In this document: one piece after another, positions 9,445-17,179 of the stretch
Layout of the letters: every line of letters begins with the position of its first letter
Position numbering within the stretch: position 1 is the stretch's first letter
Source: JBDSGC01 sp046594105
Lineage (GTDB): Bacteria > Acidobacteriota > Thermoanaerobaculia > Gp7-AA8
Reading direction: 5' to 3'
Assembly (NCBI GenBank): GCA_046594105.1
Contig: JBKJQB010000038.1
Coordinates: 1-51,113, forward strand
DNA: 51,113 nt
Position numbers and translations under genes: made by a program
The notes under the pieces: generated by a model
The model's input: the letters and a program-made list of their open reading frames with translations, nothing else
Database searches by the model: none
Told to the model about the DNA's origin: nothing

Positions 9445-10473
9445 TCACACCTGCAGCACGACTTTGCCGAATGCTTCCCGCGCTTCGAGGATGCGGTGCC
9501 CCTCGCCGATCTGCTCCAGCGGCAGCACCCGGTCCACGATCGGCTTCAAGCGGCCCGCTTCGACGTGCTTCATGATCTCGTGCAGCTCCCCCAGGCTACC
9601 CATGGTGGAGCCGAGAATGGAGAGCAGCTTGAAGAAGACCAGGCGCAGATTGACGTTGACGTCGCCGCCCGTCGTTGCGCCGCAGGTGACCACTCTCCCG
9701 CCGCGCGCGAGGGACCGCAGCGAGCGCTCGAAGGTGTCGGCACCAACATGCTCGAAGACGACGTCGACTCCGCGCTTCGCAGTCAGCCGGCGGACCTCCG
9801 TGGAGAAGTCGATCTCGCGATAGAGGATCGTTTCCGAGGCGCCGAGGTCGCGTGCGCGCGCTGCTTTCTCCGCGCTGCCGGCGGTGGCGATGACGGTAGC
9901 GCCCCACAACTTCGCGATCTGGATTCCGGCGCTTCCCACGCCGGAGCCGCCGGCGTGGATCAGCACCGTCTCGCCTGGGCGAAGCTGCGCACGCGAAACC
10001 AGCATGTGCCATGCGGTGAGCAGATCGAGCGGCAGCGCCGCCGCCTCGGCAAACGACAACGCTGGTGGTTTGCGGAGAAGATTGCGGATGGGAACCGCGA
10101 GGATCTCGGCACAGCCGCCGTCGCTCGACTCGCCGAAGATGCCGTAGGAGAGGCAGAGTTGATCCTGGCCGCTGAGGCATGCGACACAGAGTGTGCAGGA
10201 GTAGCCGGGAGCGACGAGCACCTCGTCTCCTGTTTTCCAGCCCTGGCTGTTCCCATCGATCGCCTCGACCACACCCGCTACCTCGGCACCGGGAATGATC
10301 GGAAGGGGGAAGCGGTGGCCGGGGACGCCGCGGCGAACCCACAGGTCGAGGTGATTGAGCGCGACTGCTCGCACGGAGATCAGCGCGCGCCCCGCTTCCA
10401 GCTGCGGAGCGGGGTGCTCTTCCATCACCAGTTTGTCGAGACCACCATGTTCCCGGACGACGATCGCTCTCAC
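9445..10473 (-). CDS. Zinc-binding medium-chain dehydrogenase/reductase
   Basis: The 342-residue protein is an MDR-superfamily NAD(P)-dependent oxidoreductase. The GroES-like N-terminal domain carries four closely spaced cysteines (CTLCVACLSGQDQLC) that bind the structural zinc. The nucleotide-binding fold is marked by GGSGVGSAGIQIAK. The positions that usually hold catalytic zinc ligands read NHLDLW and GAEVAG instead of a Cys and GHE motif. It is therefore closer to quinone-oxidoreductase-like members than to classical alcohol dehydrogenases. Substrate unknown. It lies 80 bp before mutL on the same strand. Confidence 0.88.
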   Translation of the reverse strand: MRAIVVREHGGLDKLVMEEHPAPQLEAGRALISVRAVALNHLDLWVRRGVPGHRFPLPIIPGAEVAGVVEAIDGNSQGWKTGDEVLVAPGYSCTLCVACLSGQDQLCLSYGIFGESSDGGCAEILAVPIRNLLRKPPALSFAEAAALPLDLLTAWHMLVSRAQLRPGETVLIHAGGSGVGSAGIQIAKLWGATVIATAGSAEKAARARDLGASETILYREIDFSTEVRRLTAKRGVDVVFEHVGADTFERSLRSLARGGRVVTCGATTGGDVNVNLRLVFFKLLSILGSTMGSLGELHEIMKHVEAGRLKPIVDRVLPLEQIGEGHRILEAREAFGKVVLQV

Positions 10474-10492
10474 GGCGCGAATGATAGCGGGA

Positions 10493-10538
10493 GGGAAACC
10501 AGAAAGCAGAAAGCATCACCGGCCATCTCTGGTTTCCC
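10493..10538. repeat. Short inverted repeat with heptamer units
   Basis: GGGAAACCAGA (10493-10503) is perfectly inverted at 10528-10538. The left arm continues into AAGCAGAAAGC heptamer units like those at 4949-5010. It lies between the MDR gene and a small plus-strand frame. Confidence 0.6.
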
Positions 10539-10572
10539 TGCCCCTGGCCTGCCCCTTGCTGGATCGAGGGCC

Positions 10573-10728
10573 ATGCGCCGGCTGGCAGCGTTCGTCACCA
10601 TGATTGCCCTTCTCGGGCTGGTGCTGGTGCTCACCTGGCAGGTGCAGATGCATCGGAGTCACCGCGCTCACGACGACGAGCCGACGGTGGTGGAGGTTGC
10701 TCCGACCGCCAGTGGGCTGCGCTGCTGA
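10573..10728 (+). CDS. Possible small single-pass membrane protein
   Basis: A 51-codon frame encodes a basic start (MRRL), one hydrophobic helix (about 5-22, AAFVTMIALLGLVLVLTW) and a polar tail ending in Cys. The topology is plausible for a small membrane protein. There is no recognised family and no strong ribosome binding site. The frame continues open upstream through sequence antisense to the MDR gene. It could be a chance frame. Confidence 0.35.
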   Translation: MRRLAAFVTMIALLGLVLVLTWQVQMHRSHRAHDDEPTVVEVAPTASGLRC

Positions 10729-10850
10729 TTCGGCGGTCCGTCTCGTCAGTGCAACGCGGTCAGGGATCGCATAGATCGAGAGTTCGTTGATGGCTGGAGA
10801 ATCAGACCACCTCCAGGCTCCGGCCGGCGAGCACTTCGGCTCGGCCTCAC

Positions 10851-10912
10851 GTCTTGGAGCGTGATCTTGACGGAGCCTTGGGCAACCAGCGCCGCCGGCC
10901 GTGCCGGCCTAA
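10851..10912. repeat. Dispersed 3'-end repeat, form A, copy 1
   Basis: The copy reads GTCTTGGAGCGTGATCTTGA ... GCCGCCGGCCGTGCCGGCCTA. It matches 27082-27142 with about one difference, and its right half matches the form B copies. Its CTA end is the TAG stop of the minus-strand gene at 10909-12114. Confidence 0.85.
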
Positions 10913-12114
10913 CGGATGGTGCGGACCGAGAAGCGGACCTTGTTGCCTTTCAAGCCTTCCGGCCCGTGCACCGTATGCGCGCCGATCACGCTGACCAGAA
11001 CCTCGAAGTCGCGGATGGACAATGCGGTCTCGGCGCCCAGCCCCGCGTCGACGACGAAATCGCGCACGCGGGCCAGATCGGTGAACTGGTAGCCGACATT
11101 GCCGGCTCCCAGGTAGCCGATTCCGTACAGCGTGTTCCAGTGAAGCCTCCACGTTCGCATGTCCTTGTTGCGGAAGATGGGAACGAAGTACTCACTGGTG
11201 AAGTGGATCTCGTGCGTGCCGGTATCGAGATTGTCTTTGCCCGAGAGCGACCGCAGACCCTCCCGTCCGCTGAGACGGAACAATTCGTAGAGGGGGATGC
11301 TGTAACGCTCGAAGGGCTCGAAATCGGCTCCCCGGATCGTCGATTTGGTGAGAAAGGCGCCGAGGTGCGCGCGGGTGATGACGAAGGAGGCGGGGGTGAG
11401 ATCGAAGCGGCGGATCGCCGCGGTCTCCAGCTTGGTGTATTTGTAATCGCCGGTGGCCAGGGATGTTCCCTCCGTCAGCGCGGCGGCGTAGCTGAACTTC
11501 TGGGGACCGAGCTCGCGGAAGGCAGTGAGAACCGGCACGATCCGGCCGCGGGCCTCACCGACGATCGAGTTGAGCTGTTCATCGAACTCGGTGCCGTACT
11601 GGTAGCCGAGTTTCACAAAAATGTTGTTCCTGCGGTTGTCGACGCGCGTCACATCACCAAACGTGAGACGGTCGTCTTCGAGCAACCCGAAGTAGCGGCG
11701 GTTGTAATCGCGGGGCAACTCCACCAGCAGGAGGCCACCGCGGACGCGCTGAAAATCATCATTGGTCTTCTTGCCGATCGCTCCAAAGCCGATGGTGTCA
11801 AAGACCCCGATGCGGTAGGTGAAGTGGTGCGCGTAGTACTTGTAGCGTAGGTAAGTGGCAATGTCCCCGTTCACGAACTTGTAGTCGATCTGGCTCTCGA
11901 AGAGCACGTTCCGGATCAGCTTTCGGAGGCGGATGCTGGCCTGACCCTCGGGAAGGTAGACATTGATGTTGGGGACCTCGTCGCGGCGGTCGCCGGCTGC
12001 GCGGGAAATGATGGAGGCTGGCTCGGGAGGGGTGGCAGGGGTGGACTGCGCGGTGGCAGAAAGGCCGCCGGTAACAATTGCCGCAAGAAAGATGCCGCAG
12101 ACGCGTCGTTTCAT
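10909..12114 (-). CDS. Predicted outer-membrane beta-barrel protein
   Basis: The 401-residue product starts with a signal peptide (MKRRVCGIFLAAIVTGGLSA). Alternating aromatic and polar strands follow, as in outer-membrane barrels (YGTEFDEQLNSIVG, YVPIF-like and LHWNTLYGIGYLGAGNVGYQF segments). The later part recalls surface-antigen/Omp85-type barrels, but I cannot assign a family. The start at 12114 is chosen over an upstream in-frame Met because the signal peptide begins there. The last residues are RFSVRTIR, with no terminal aromatic residue, and the stop codon comes from a dispersed repeat. It is divergent from the OmpA-like gene. Confidence 0.7.
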   Translation of the reverse strand: MKRRVCGIFLAAIVTGGLSATAQSTPATPPEPASIISRAAGDRRDEVPNINVYLPEGQASIRLRKLIRNVLFESQIDYKFVNGDIATYLRYKYYAHHFTYRIGVFDTIGFGAIGKKTNDDFQRVRGGLLLVELPRDYNRRYFGLLEDDRLTFGDVTRVDNRRNNIFVKLGYQYGTEFDEQLNSIVGEARGRIVPVLTAFRELGPQKFSYAAALTEGTSLATGDYKYTKLETAAIRRFDLTPASFVITRAHLGAFLTKSTIRGADFEPFERYSIPLYELFRLSGREGLRSLSGKDNLDTGTHEIHFTSEYFVPIFRNKDMRTWRLHWNTLYGIGYLGAGNVGYQFTDLARVRDFVVDAGLGAETALSIRDFEVLVSVIGAHTVHGPEGLKGNKVRFSVRTIR

Positions 12115-12216
12115 ATCGTTCGTTCCTCGGAGAGTGCGCCCGCTTGGAACGCCGCGACGCAACTTATGGTAAGCTCAAGGAGTTGAAGCGTTTACCACAA
12201 GTTGGGTGGATCGTTC

Positions 12217-12232
12217 TGGCACATGTTTTGTA
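12217..12232 (+). promoter_or_regulatory. Weak -24/-12-like (sigma-54) promoter match
   Basis: TGGCACATGTTTTGTA has a perfect -24 half (TGGCAC) at the right distance from a TTG, but the -12 GC dinucleotide is replaced by GT. A similar partial match is found at 22255-22270. It lies in the divergent region before the OmpA-family gene. Weak evidence only. Confidence 0.2.
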
Positions 12233-12280
12233 GATGCCGCGGCATTGTAATACCGCACGCTGCAGCCTGCGCGAACTTTT

Positions 12281-12295
12281 AGGAGGTGTGACTTG
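12281..12295 (+). promoter_or_regulatory. Strong ribosome binding site fixing a TTG start
   Basis: AGGAGGTG begins at 12281, and TTG (12293-12295) follows six bases after the AGGAGG core. The product from this TTG begins with a proper signal peptide. The next Met codons lie at or beyond the predicted cleavage region, so TTG is the best start. Confidence 0.8.
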
Positions 12296-13744
12296 TTCCG
12301 TTTCCGATTCCGGTCTCTGTTTTTGATTTGCTTCCTTCTCACTCCCAGCCTTATGGCTCAGGGAATGAGTGGCAGCACCAGCATGATGACGCGGGACGAT
12401 CAACTCGCCCTCGTCGCTCCTACCGCGTCTGGTGAGACGGGCCTGTTCACGGTCGTCACCGCGGACACGCTCCGTCGTGGCGACTGGTCGTTTGGTGTCT
12501 ATCTGAATGGATACCACCTCGAGGCTGCCCCCGCCGGATTTGCCATTCCTTCCGCTCGTCGCAACCGGAACATGGGGTACTCCCTGACCCGGTTCAGCGC
12601 CTCGGGCGGATACGGGATCACCGACCACTGGGAAGTGACCGCGTCTCTTCCCTACGATCGCATCAAGAACAGCGGTGGCGATCGGGCCGGTTTCATCAAT
12701 GGCTACTTCTATCAGGGCAAGTTCAGCGACAGCGGCCTTGGCAACCTGCACGTGGCCACCAAGTTCGGCTTCGGCGCGTCGCCAGCTTCCCGCTTCGCCG
12801 TTTCACTCTTCACCGACCTGCCCACAGCCAGCAAAGACAGCGGCATCGCCAAGGGTGGCGCAGACTTCGGCATCGGTGGTCACTACACCGGCGGACCGGC
12901 TTCGCTGTCGGCGGCCTACGTCATCAACAGCCGTCGCAGCGCCAAAGACTCGAATTTTCCTCTCTTCGCTCCCGACCGCGTCGAGCAGCCCAATGAGTTC
13001 CGCCTCGACGGCGGTCTCAATGTGCCCATCAGCATGTGGCACACCACCAACTGGATCAGTGAAGTCAACAGCACCTGGTACAGTGGCGGCGACCACAAGC
13101 AGCCTTCGCCCGTGTTCCTGAGCACCGGCCTCCGTCACTGGTTCGGTGACAGCGGATGGGCTCTCAGCCTCGGCGCGCGCTGGAACGCCGCGAAATTCAG
13201 CCGCAATCACTCCGAGTGCCGCTTCAGCGAGCTCGCCGACTGCAGCCTCAGTGGCCTGGCCGGCCTGACCTTCGCTCCGCTGCACTTCGCAACGGTGGCA
13301 CCGCCCCCGCCGGCTCCGATTCCGGTTCCGCCGCCCCCGCCGCCTCCAGCGCCGGTTGCGCCCGTGGAAGCACCCCCGGTCACCCCTCCTCACGTGCCCA
13401 GCGAGCTGCGCACCGATGAGATTCACTTCGAGCCGGGCTCGGCCCGCCTCACCAACATCGCCAAGGCCATCCTCGACGATGTCGCTCTTCGCATGAAGCA
13501 GGAGCCGACTTCCACCGCTGTCGTCATCGGCTACACCGACGACCGTGAGAAAGCCGGACCGAACTCGGACCTCGACCGTCGTCGCGCCGAAGCCGTTCGC
13601 GACTACCTGGTCAGCCGTCACGGCATCGACGCGTCCCGCATCACGGTCGAAGGCCGTGGGTCGCGCGAGCCGGTCGGCGACAACACCACCGCGGAAGGCC
13701 GTCTGCGCAACCGCCGCGTGGTGATCCGCCTGATCCTGCCGTAA
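12293..13744 (+). CDS. OmpA-family outer-membrane protein with Pro-rich linker
   Basis: The 483-residue protein has a signal peptide ending near LMAQG and a beta-rich domain (about 45-335) with many aromatic strands, probably an outer-membrane barrel. A proline-rich linker follows (about 340-375, runs of PPPPAP). The C-terminal OmpA domain (about 380-483) shows IHFEPGSARL, VVIGYTDDREKAGPNSDLDRRRAEAV and the closing NRRVVIRLIL. OmpA domains bind peptidoglycan, so the protein probably anchors the outer membrane to the wall. A close hairpin terminator follows, consistent with a single-gene transcript. Confidence 0.9.
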   Translation: MFRFRFRSLFLICFLLTPSLMAQGMSGSTSMMTRDDQLALVAPTASGETGLFTVVTADTLRRGDWSFGVYLNGYHLEAAPAGFAIPSARRNRNMGYSLTRFSASGGYGITDHWEVTASLPYDRIKNSGGDRAGFINGYFYQGKFSDSGLGNLHVATKFGFGASPASRFAVSLFTDLPTASKDSGIAKGGADFGIGGHYTGGPASLSAAYVINSRRSAKDSNFPLFAPDRVEQPNEFRLDGGLNVPISMWHTTNWISEVNSTWYSGGDHKQPSPVFLSTGLRHWFGDSGWALSLGARWNAAKFSRNHSECRFSELADCSLSGLAGLTFAPLHFATVAPPPPAPIPVPPPPPPPAPVAPVEAPPVTPPHVPSELRTDEIHFEPGSARLTNIAKAILDDVALRMKQEPTSTAVVIGYTDDREKAGPNSDLDRRRAEAVRDYLVSRHGIDASRITVEGRGSREPVGDNTTAEGRLRNRRVVIRLILP

Positions 13745-13766
13745 TCCCAGGCTCCATCGATCCCCG

Positions 13767-13797
13767 AAGGGCAGCCGAAAGGCTGCCCTTCTTTTTT
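13767..13797 (+). terminator. Rho-independent terminator after OmpA-family gene
   Basis: A 10-bp stem, AAGGGCAGCC with GGCTGCCCTT around a GAAA tetraloop, is followed by C and six T residues. It lies 23 bases after the stop codon. Confidence 0.95.
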
Positions 13798-13840
13798 GTT
13801 CGTTGGGAATTAAGGGGTTGGTGGGAGCGCAGTCCGCCGG

Positions 13841-14131
13841 TCAGGGCAACTGGATCTCAGGCTCTTCGTGTGCGCGGTAGAGGATGGCCAGCTTGCCGAT
13901 GTCGCCCGCGACCTCCGCGCCGACTGCTTCGGCCAGCTGGACGCTGAGCGACCGACGCTCCGCGGAGTCGTCCACCTCGATGCGCACCTTGATCAACTCG
14001 TGCGCCTCGAACGATCGCCGCGTTTCCGCGATCACTGCCTCGCTCAATCGCCCTTTTCCAATCCGGACCACAGGGGCGAGGGGATGGGCAAGGCCGCGGA
14101 GATACTGGCGTTGGCGGGAGGTGAGAGGCAT
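13841..14131 (-). CDS. yhbY: YhbY/CRM-domain RNA-binding protein
   Basis: The 96-residue protein matches the single-domain CRS1-YhbY (CRM) family, which binds pre-50S ribosomal particles. It begins with the usual MPLTSRQRQYLRGLAH, followed by VVRIGKGRLSEAVIAE (the GxxG-like loop) and HELIKVRIE. The start at 14131 was chosen because the family begins there; longer in-frame extension upstream is not conserved-looking. It lies downstream of tRNA-Gln on the minus strand, with a dispersed repeat in between. Confidence 0.9.
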   Translation of the reverse strand: MPLTSRQRQYLRGLAHPLAPVVRIGKGRLSEAVIAETRRSFEAHELIKVRIEVDDSAERRSLSVQLAEAVGAEVAGDIGKLAILYRAHEEPEIQLP

Positions 14132-14250
14132 CGGGGCGATGGTAGCAGAGCGCCGGGATGACCGGACCGGTTGAGTTGCCGAGGCTGGGACTCGTCGAAT
14201 GACACGCTCGCGTGTCATTTGCAATCAAAGGCGGCAGAGTGAACGTGGCC

Positions 14251-14308
14251 GAGGCGAAAATCGTGGCGGACGCTTTGCGAACCAACGCCGCCGGCCGTGC
14301 CGGCCTCA
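14251..14308. repeat. Dispersed 3'-end repeat, form B, copy 1
   Basis: The copy begins GAGGCGAAAATCGTGGCGG and ends GCCGTGCCGGCCTCA. Homology to the copy at 22135 extends about 20 bases further left (GAGTGAACG...). It lies 39 bases beyond the 3' end of the minus-strand tRNA-Gln gene and does not overlap a stop codon. Confidence 0.85.
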
Positions 14309-14347
14309 CGGTATCGAAGGCAGTCAACGCGATGACGGGAGTGGGGT

Positions 14348-14421
14348 TGGCTTCGGGGCGTGGATTCGAACCACGATAGCTGGCTCCAAAGACCAGCGTC
14401 CTACCATTGGACGACCCCGAA
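14348..14421 (-). tRNA. tRNA-Gln (TTG)
   Basis: Read on the minus strand, the acceptor TTCGGGG pairs with CCCCGAA, then discriminator G and encoded CCA. The anticodon stem CTGGT/GCCAG holds the loop CTTTGGA, anticodon TTG. The T arm is CGTGG-TTCGAAT-CCACG. The length is 74 bases including CCA. It reads CAA and CAG. Confidence 0.96.
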
Positions 14422-14566
14422 AAATCTGCAGTTCCGGCGACGATGACTCCGCCGAGTTCCGTTAACGGCATGGAAAGCCGATCATTCCCGCCGCGGTGCG
14501 AGAGTGTAGCTCAGAGGAACCGCGCGGCCGCCGCGAGCGCGTGATGCCCGGTCACCAATGGCATCT

Positions 14567-15043
14567 TCAGTTCTTCGCTTTCGCGATCGGCCCGACCATC
14601 GCGGACGTCGCGCGGAGGTAGTCGGCCGGGGCCAGGAGCAGTTGCGCTCCACGCATTCCTGCGGAAACGGAGATCCTGTCGAAGAGCTCGATGGTCTCAT
14701 CCGCGAAGAGGGGATAGGTCTTCTTCGCGGCGAAGGCGGTCACTCCACCTCGGATGTATCCAGTCAGCGGCTGCACCTCTCGGAGCGGAACCGGCTCGAC
14801 CTTGCGGTCGCCGCTCAGCTTCGCCAGCGCCTTGAGGTCGAGTTGCTGATTCCCGGGGACCAGAGCGAAGAGCACCCCCTGACGGTCGCCGCGAACCACC
14901 AGGGTCTTGAAGACCTGCTCCTCGGGCAGGCCCACCTTGCGAGCTACGCTTTCCGCGCTCAGATCCTCTGCGTCCACTGCGTACTCGCGTAGTTCGTAGC
15001 AGATTCCCAGCGAGTCGAGGAAGCGAGCGGCGTTGGTTTTCAT
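14567..15043 (-). CDS. YbaK/EbsC-type aminoacyl-tRNA deacylase
   Basis: The 158-residue protein belongs to the YbaK/ProX family, which hydrolyses mischarged tRNA such as Cys-tRNA(Pro). Family marks are FKTLVVRGD near the middle, the catalytic-region Lys in this stretch, GYIRGGVTAFAAKK, and the closing SVSAGMRGAQLLLAPADYLRAT. The length is typical (about 155-160). It lies upstream of tRNA-Gln on the same strand. Exact tRNA specificity cannot be told from sequence. Confidence 0.88.
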   Translation of the reverse strand: MKTNAARFLDSLGICYELREYAVDAEDLSAESVARKVGLPEEQVFKTLVVRGDRQGVLFALVPGNQQLDLKALAKLSGDRKVEPVPLREVQPLTGYIRGGVTAFAAKKTYPLFADETIELFDRISVSAGMRGAQLLLAPADYLRATSAMVGPIAKAKN

Positions 15044-15100
15044 GGCCTGGCGACCGGTGATGCCATCGGCCGAACGGCAGAATGTTTCGTTAAAGGCGGT

Positions 15101-16072
15101 TTACGGCCGGAAGAGCTGCCGCCGCTGATTTATGCGGTCTTTCGCGCCCCATGCGTACTTGTACTCCTCGGCGCCACGAAGGAAGTCGAAGGTGTGCGCG
15201 CCGGCGAGGACGGCCTGCTCGACTGCATGCGCTACCAGCAGCGTCCCGATGCTCAGCCGTTCCAGTTGCGGATCGTAACCACTGAGGTAGTAGTAGACGG
15301 TGCGTCCCAGCGAGAAGCCATAGAACACGGCGACGATGCGGCCGTCGAGACGGATGGCGTACATCCGAAGCGCGTCAGTTTCCAGCATGCCACGGGCGAC
15401 CTCGCGATGAAACTGCTGCACCGCGTCGTCTCCGAGCACGCCCTCCAGGTTCTTCTGCTGCCAGCGAGCTTTGTGCAATTTGTAGAGCGCGGAGAGAAAT
15501 TCGTCGAGGGTCTCGGGCGTGGCGGTTTCGTAGAGCACTGCGCCGCTGCGCTCGAGAGCGCGACGGTAGTACCGGATCTTCTTGCGGAAGTGCGGAGAGG
15601 TCAGGTTGTGAAGGTCCTCGTTCGCCTCGGCCAGTGAGAGGATCGGACAGGGATCCTGGTCAAAGGTCTGGTCGCTCCAGTCCCGGGGAATCGAGGCAAC
15701 CAGGAGCGGCGAGGAAGGGCGAAGCTGCTGGAAGTCCCAGGCCTGACAATCGAGCCATCCGAGTTGATCAACCAGGGCATCGGCGCTTCCCACCACGTCG
15801 AGGTAGTCGGTGATTCCGGTCCCCAGGAGCAAGCCGAGGCTCTCACCGGAGTCCCCGTCGCGGAGGATGGTGAGAGGGGCCAGCGATTCGAGCCGTACGC
15901 CGTCCCGGCCGGTGATCACGACCAGTTCATCGGAACCGAATGCGCGCCACCACGGAAGGAGCCACATCGGCGTCTGGAAGGGCGTGGTGCCGGGCGCGCG
16001 GCGGCAGAGATCCAGCCAGTCGGCGGCGAGTTGTTCGAGCTCGGAGAACTCGCTGATGACGTCCATTTTCAT
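15101..16072 (-). CDS. CelD/BcsL-type GNAT acetyltransferase
   Basis: The 323-residue protein resembles the CelD (Acetyltransf_6, FemAB-like GNAT) family. The N-terminus has FQTPMWLLPWWRAFGS. The middle has SPHFRKKIRYYRRALE, and the C-terminus has VVFYGFSLG-like strands followed by YYYLSGYDP and FDFLRGAEEYKYAWG, the usual end of the family. Members often act in exopolysaccharide or cell-surface modification. The substrate is unknown. The start MKMDV at 16072 was chosen over a much longer frame antisense to the beta-lactamase gene. Confidence 0.85.
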   Translation of the reverse strand: MKMDVISEFSELEQLAADWLDLCRRAPGTTPFQTPMWLLPWWRAFGSDELVVITGRDGVRLESLAPLTILRDGDSGESLGLLLGTGITDYLDVVGSADALVDQLGWLDCQAWDFQQLRPSSPLLVASIPRDWSDQTFDQDPCPILSLAEANEDLHNLTSPHFRKKIRYYRRALERSGAVLYETATPETLDEFLSALYKLHKARWQQKNLEGVLGDDAVQQFHREVARGMLETDALRMYAIRLDGRIVAVFYGFSLGRTVYYYLSGYDPQLERLSIGTLLVAHAVEQAVLAGAHTFDFLRGAEEYKYAWGAKDRINQRRQLFRP

Positions 16073-16177
16073 GCGGCGCGGAATTGTACGCGGGATTGAG
16101 GAGGTCAGTCCTCCGAAGCAAGATGGCCAGACCACGGGAATCGCAGCGGCACGCGGACATCCACTACAATCCCGCTC

Positions 16178-17179
16178 ATGCGCCGAACCGTTCTCATCCT
16201 TGGGCTCCTGGTGTGCTCCCAGGCCCAGGCCCAGAAAGATCCCGTGACGCGCAGCTGGAACCAGCCGGTCGCGCCGTTCCGCATCCTGGCAAATATCTAC
16301 TACGTCGGGGCGTCGGATGTGGCGTCGTACCTGATCGCGACGCCCAAGGGCCACATCGTCATCGACGGAGGCCTCGAAGAGACCGGGCCGATGATCATGC
16401 GCAACATCGAGAAACTGGGGTTCAACGTGGCCGACATCCGCATCCTTCTCAACAGCCACGCCCACTTCGACCACGCCGGCGGCCTGGCGGCGATCAAGAC
16501 AGCGACCGGGGCGACGCTGATGGCAGGGGAAGGGGACGTTCCGCTGCTGACCGGCGGCGGCCACGACGACCCGCAGTTCGGCGACACTCTGCTGTTCCCG
16601 GCGGTCGTTCCCGATCGCTCTCTGCACGAAGGCGATCGCATCGCGCTGGGCGGCTCGATTCTCTTTGCTCACATCACGCCGGGACACACGGCGGGGTGCG
16701 TCACCTTCACCATGACCGTTCGCGAGCGCATGAAACCTTACAACGTGATCTTCACCGGCAGCCCCAGCGTTCCCTCCCAGTACCGGCTGGTCGGGAACGC
16801 CCGCTATCCGAACGTCATCGCCGACTACCGTCACACGTTTGAAGTCCTGAAGTCTCTGAGCGGCGACGTCTTTCTGGCGGCCCACGGCAGCCAGTTTGAT
16901 CTGGCCGGCAAGACGGTGAGGATGCGAAAAGGGGAGAAGCCGAATCCCTTCATCGATCCGGAGGGTTACCGGAAGTTTATCAACTCGATGGAGCAGACCT
17001 TCGAGGCAACGGTCCGGCAGCAGACGGCCGCGGCCGAGTTGGCCGCTGATCGGGCGCCGATTCCCGCAGTGTCAGGGTCCTCTGCATCCACTCCTCCCAC
17101 GACTGCCACACCCTCCCGACCGCCGGCCGTTCTGCCGGGTGCGTCCCCACCGCCGGTCAAGCCTCCCCGTGCGGACTGA
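16178..17179 (+). CDS. Subclass B3 metallo-beta-lactamase
   Basis: The 333-residue secreted enzyme has a signal peptide (to about residue 18) and the MBL fold. The zinc ligands are His94, His96, Asp98 and His99 in NSHAHFDHAGG, His170 in TPGHTAGCVTF and His236 in AAHGSQF. The HxHxDH layout without a Cys ligand, the NIYYVG start and the DDPQFGD insert match subclass B3. B3 enzymes hydrolyse penicillins, cephalosporins and carbapenems in the periplasm; activity here is inferred. Unlike typical B3 enzymes it carries a Pro/Ser/Thr-rich tail (about 285-333). It is followed immediately by an RNase Z-like gene and a PBP4 gene. Confidence 0.9.
   Translation: MRRTVLILGLLVCSQAQAQKDPVTRSWNQPVAPFRILANIYYVGASDVASYLIATPKGHIVIDGGLEETGPMIMRNIEKLGFNVADIRILLNSHAHFDHAGGLAAIKTATGATLMAGEGDVPLLTGGGHDDPQFGDTLLFPAVVPDRSLHEGDRIALGGSILFAHITPGHTAGCVTFTMTVRERMKPYNVIFTGSPSVPSQYRLVGNARYPNVIADYRHTFEVLKSLSGDVFLAAHGSQFDLAGKTVRMRKGEKPNPFIDPEGYRKFINSMEQTFEATVRQQTAAAELAADRAPIPAVSGSSASTPPTTATPSRPPAVLPGASPPPVKPPRAD

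Noticed and set aside
9433..10572. Plus-strand frame opposite the MDR oxidoreductase
   Set aside because: It is antisense to a well-supported gene. Only its last 51 codons look like a possible protein and are listed separately.
16073..16885. N-terminal extension of the GNAT gene on the minus strand
   Set aside because: It is antisense to the beta-lactamase gene, and the GNAT family starts near 16072.
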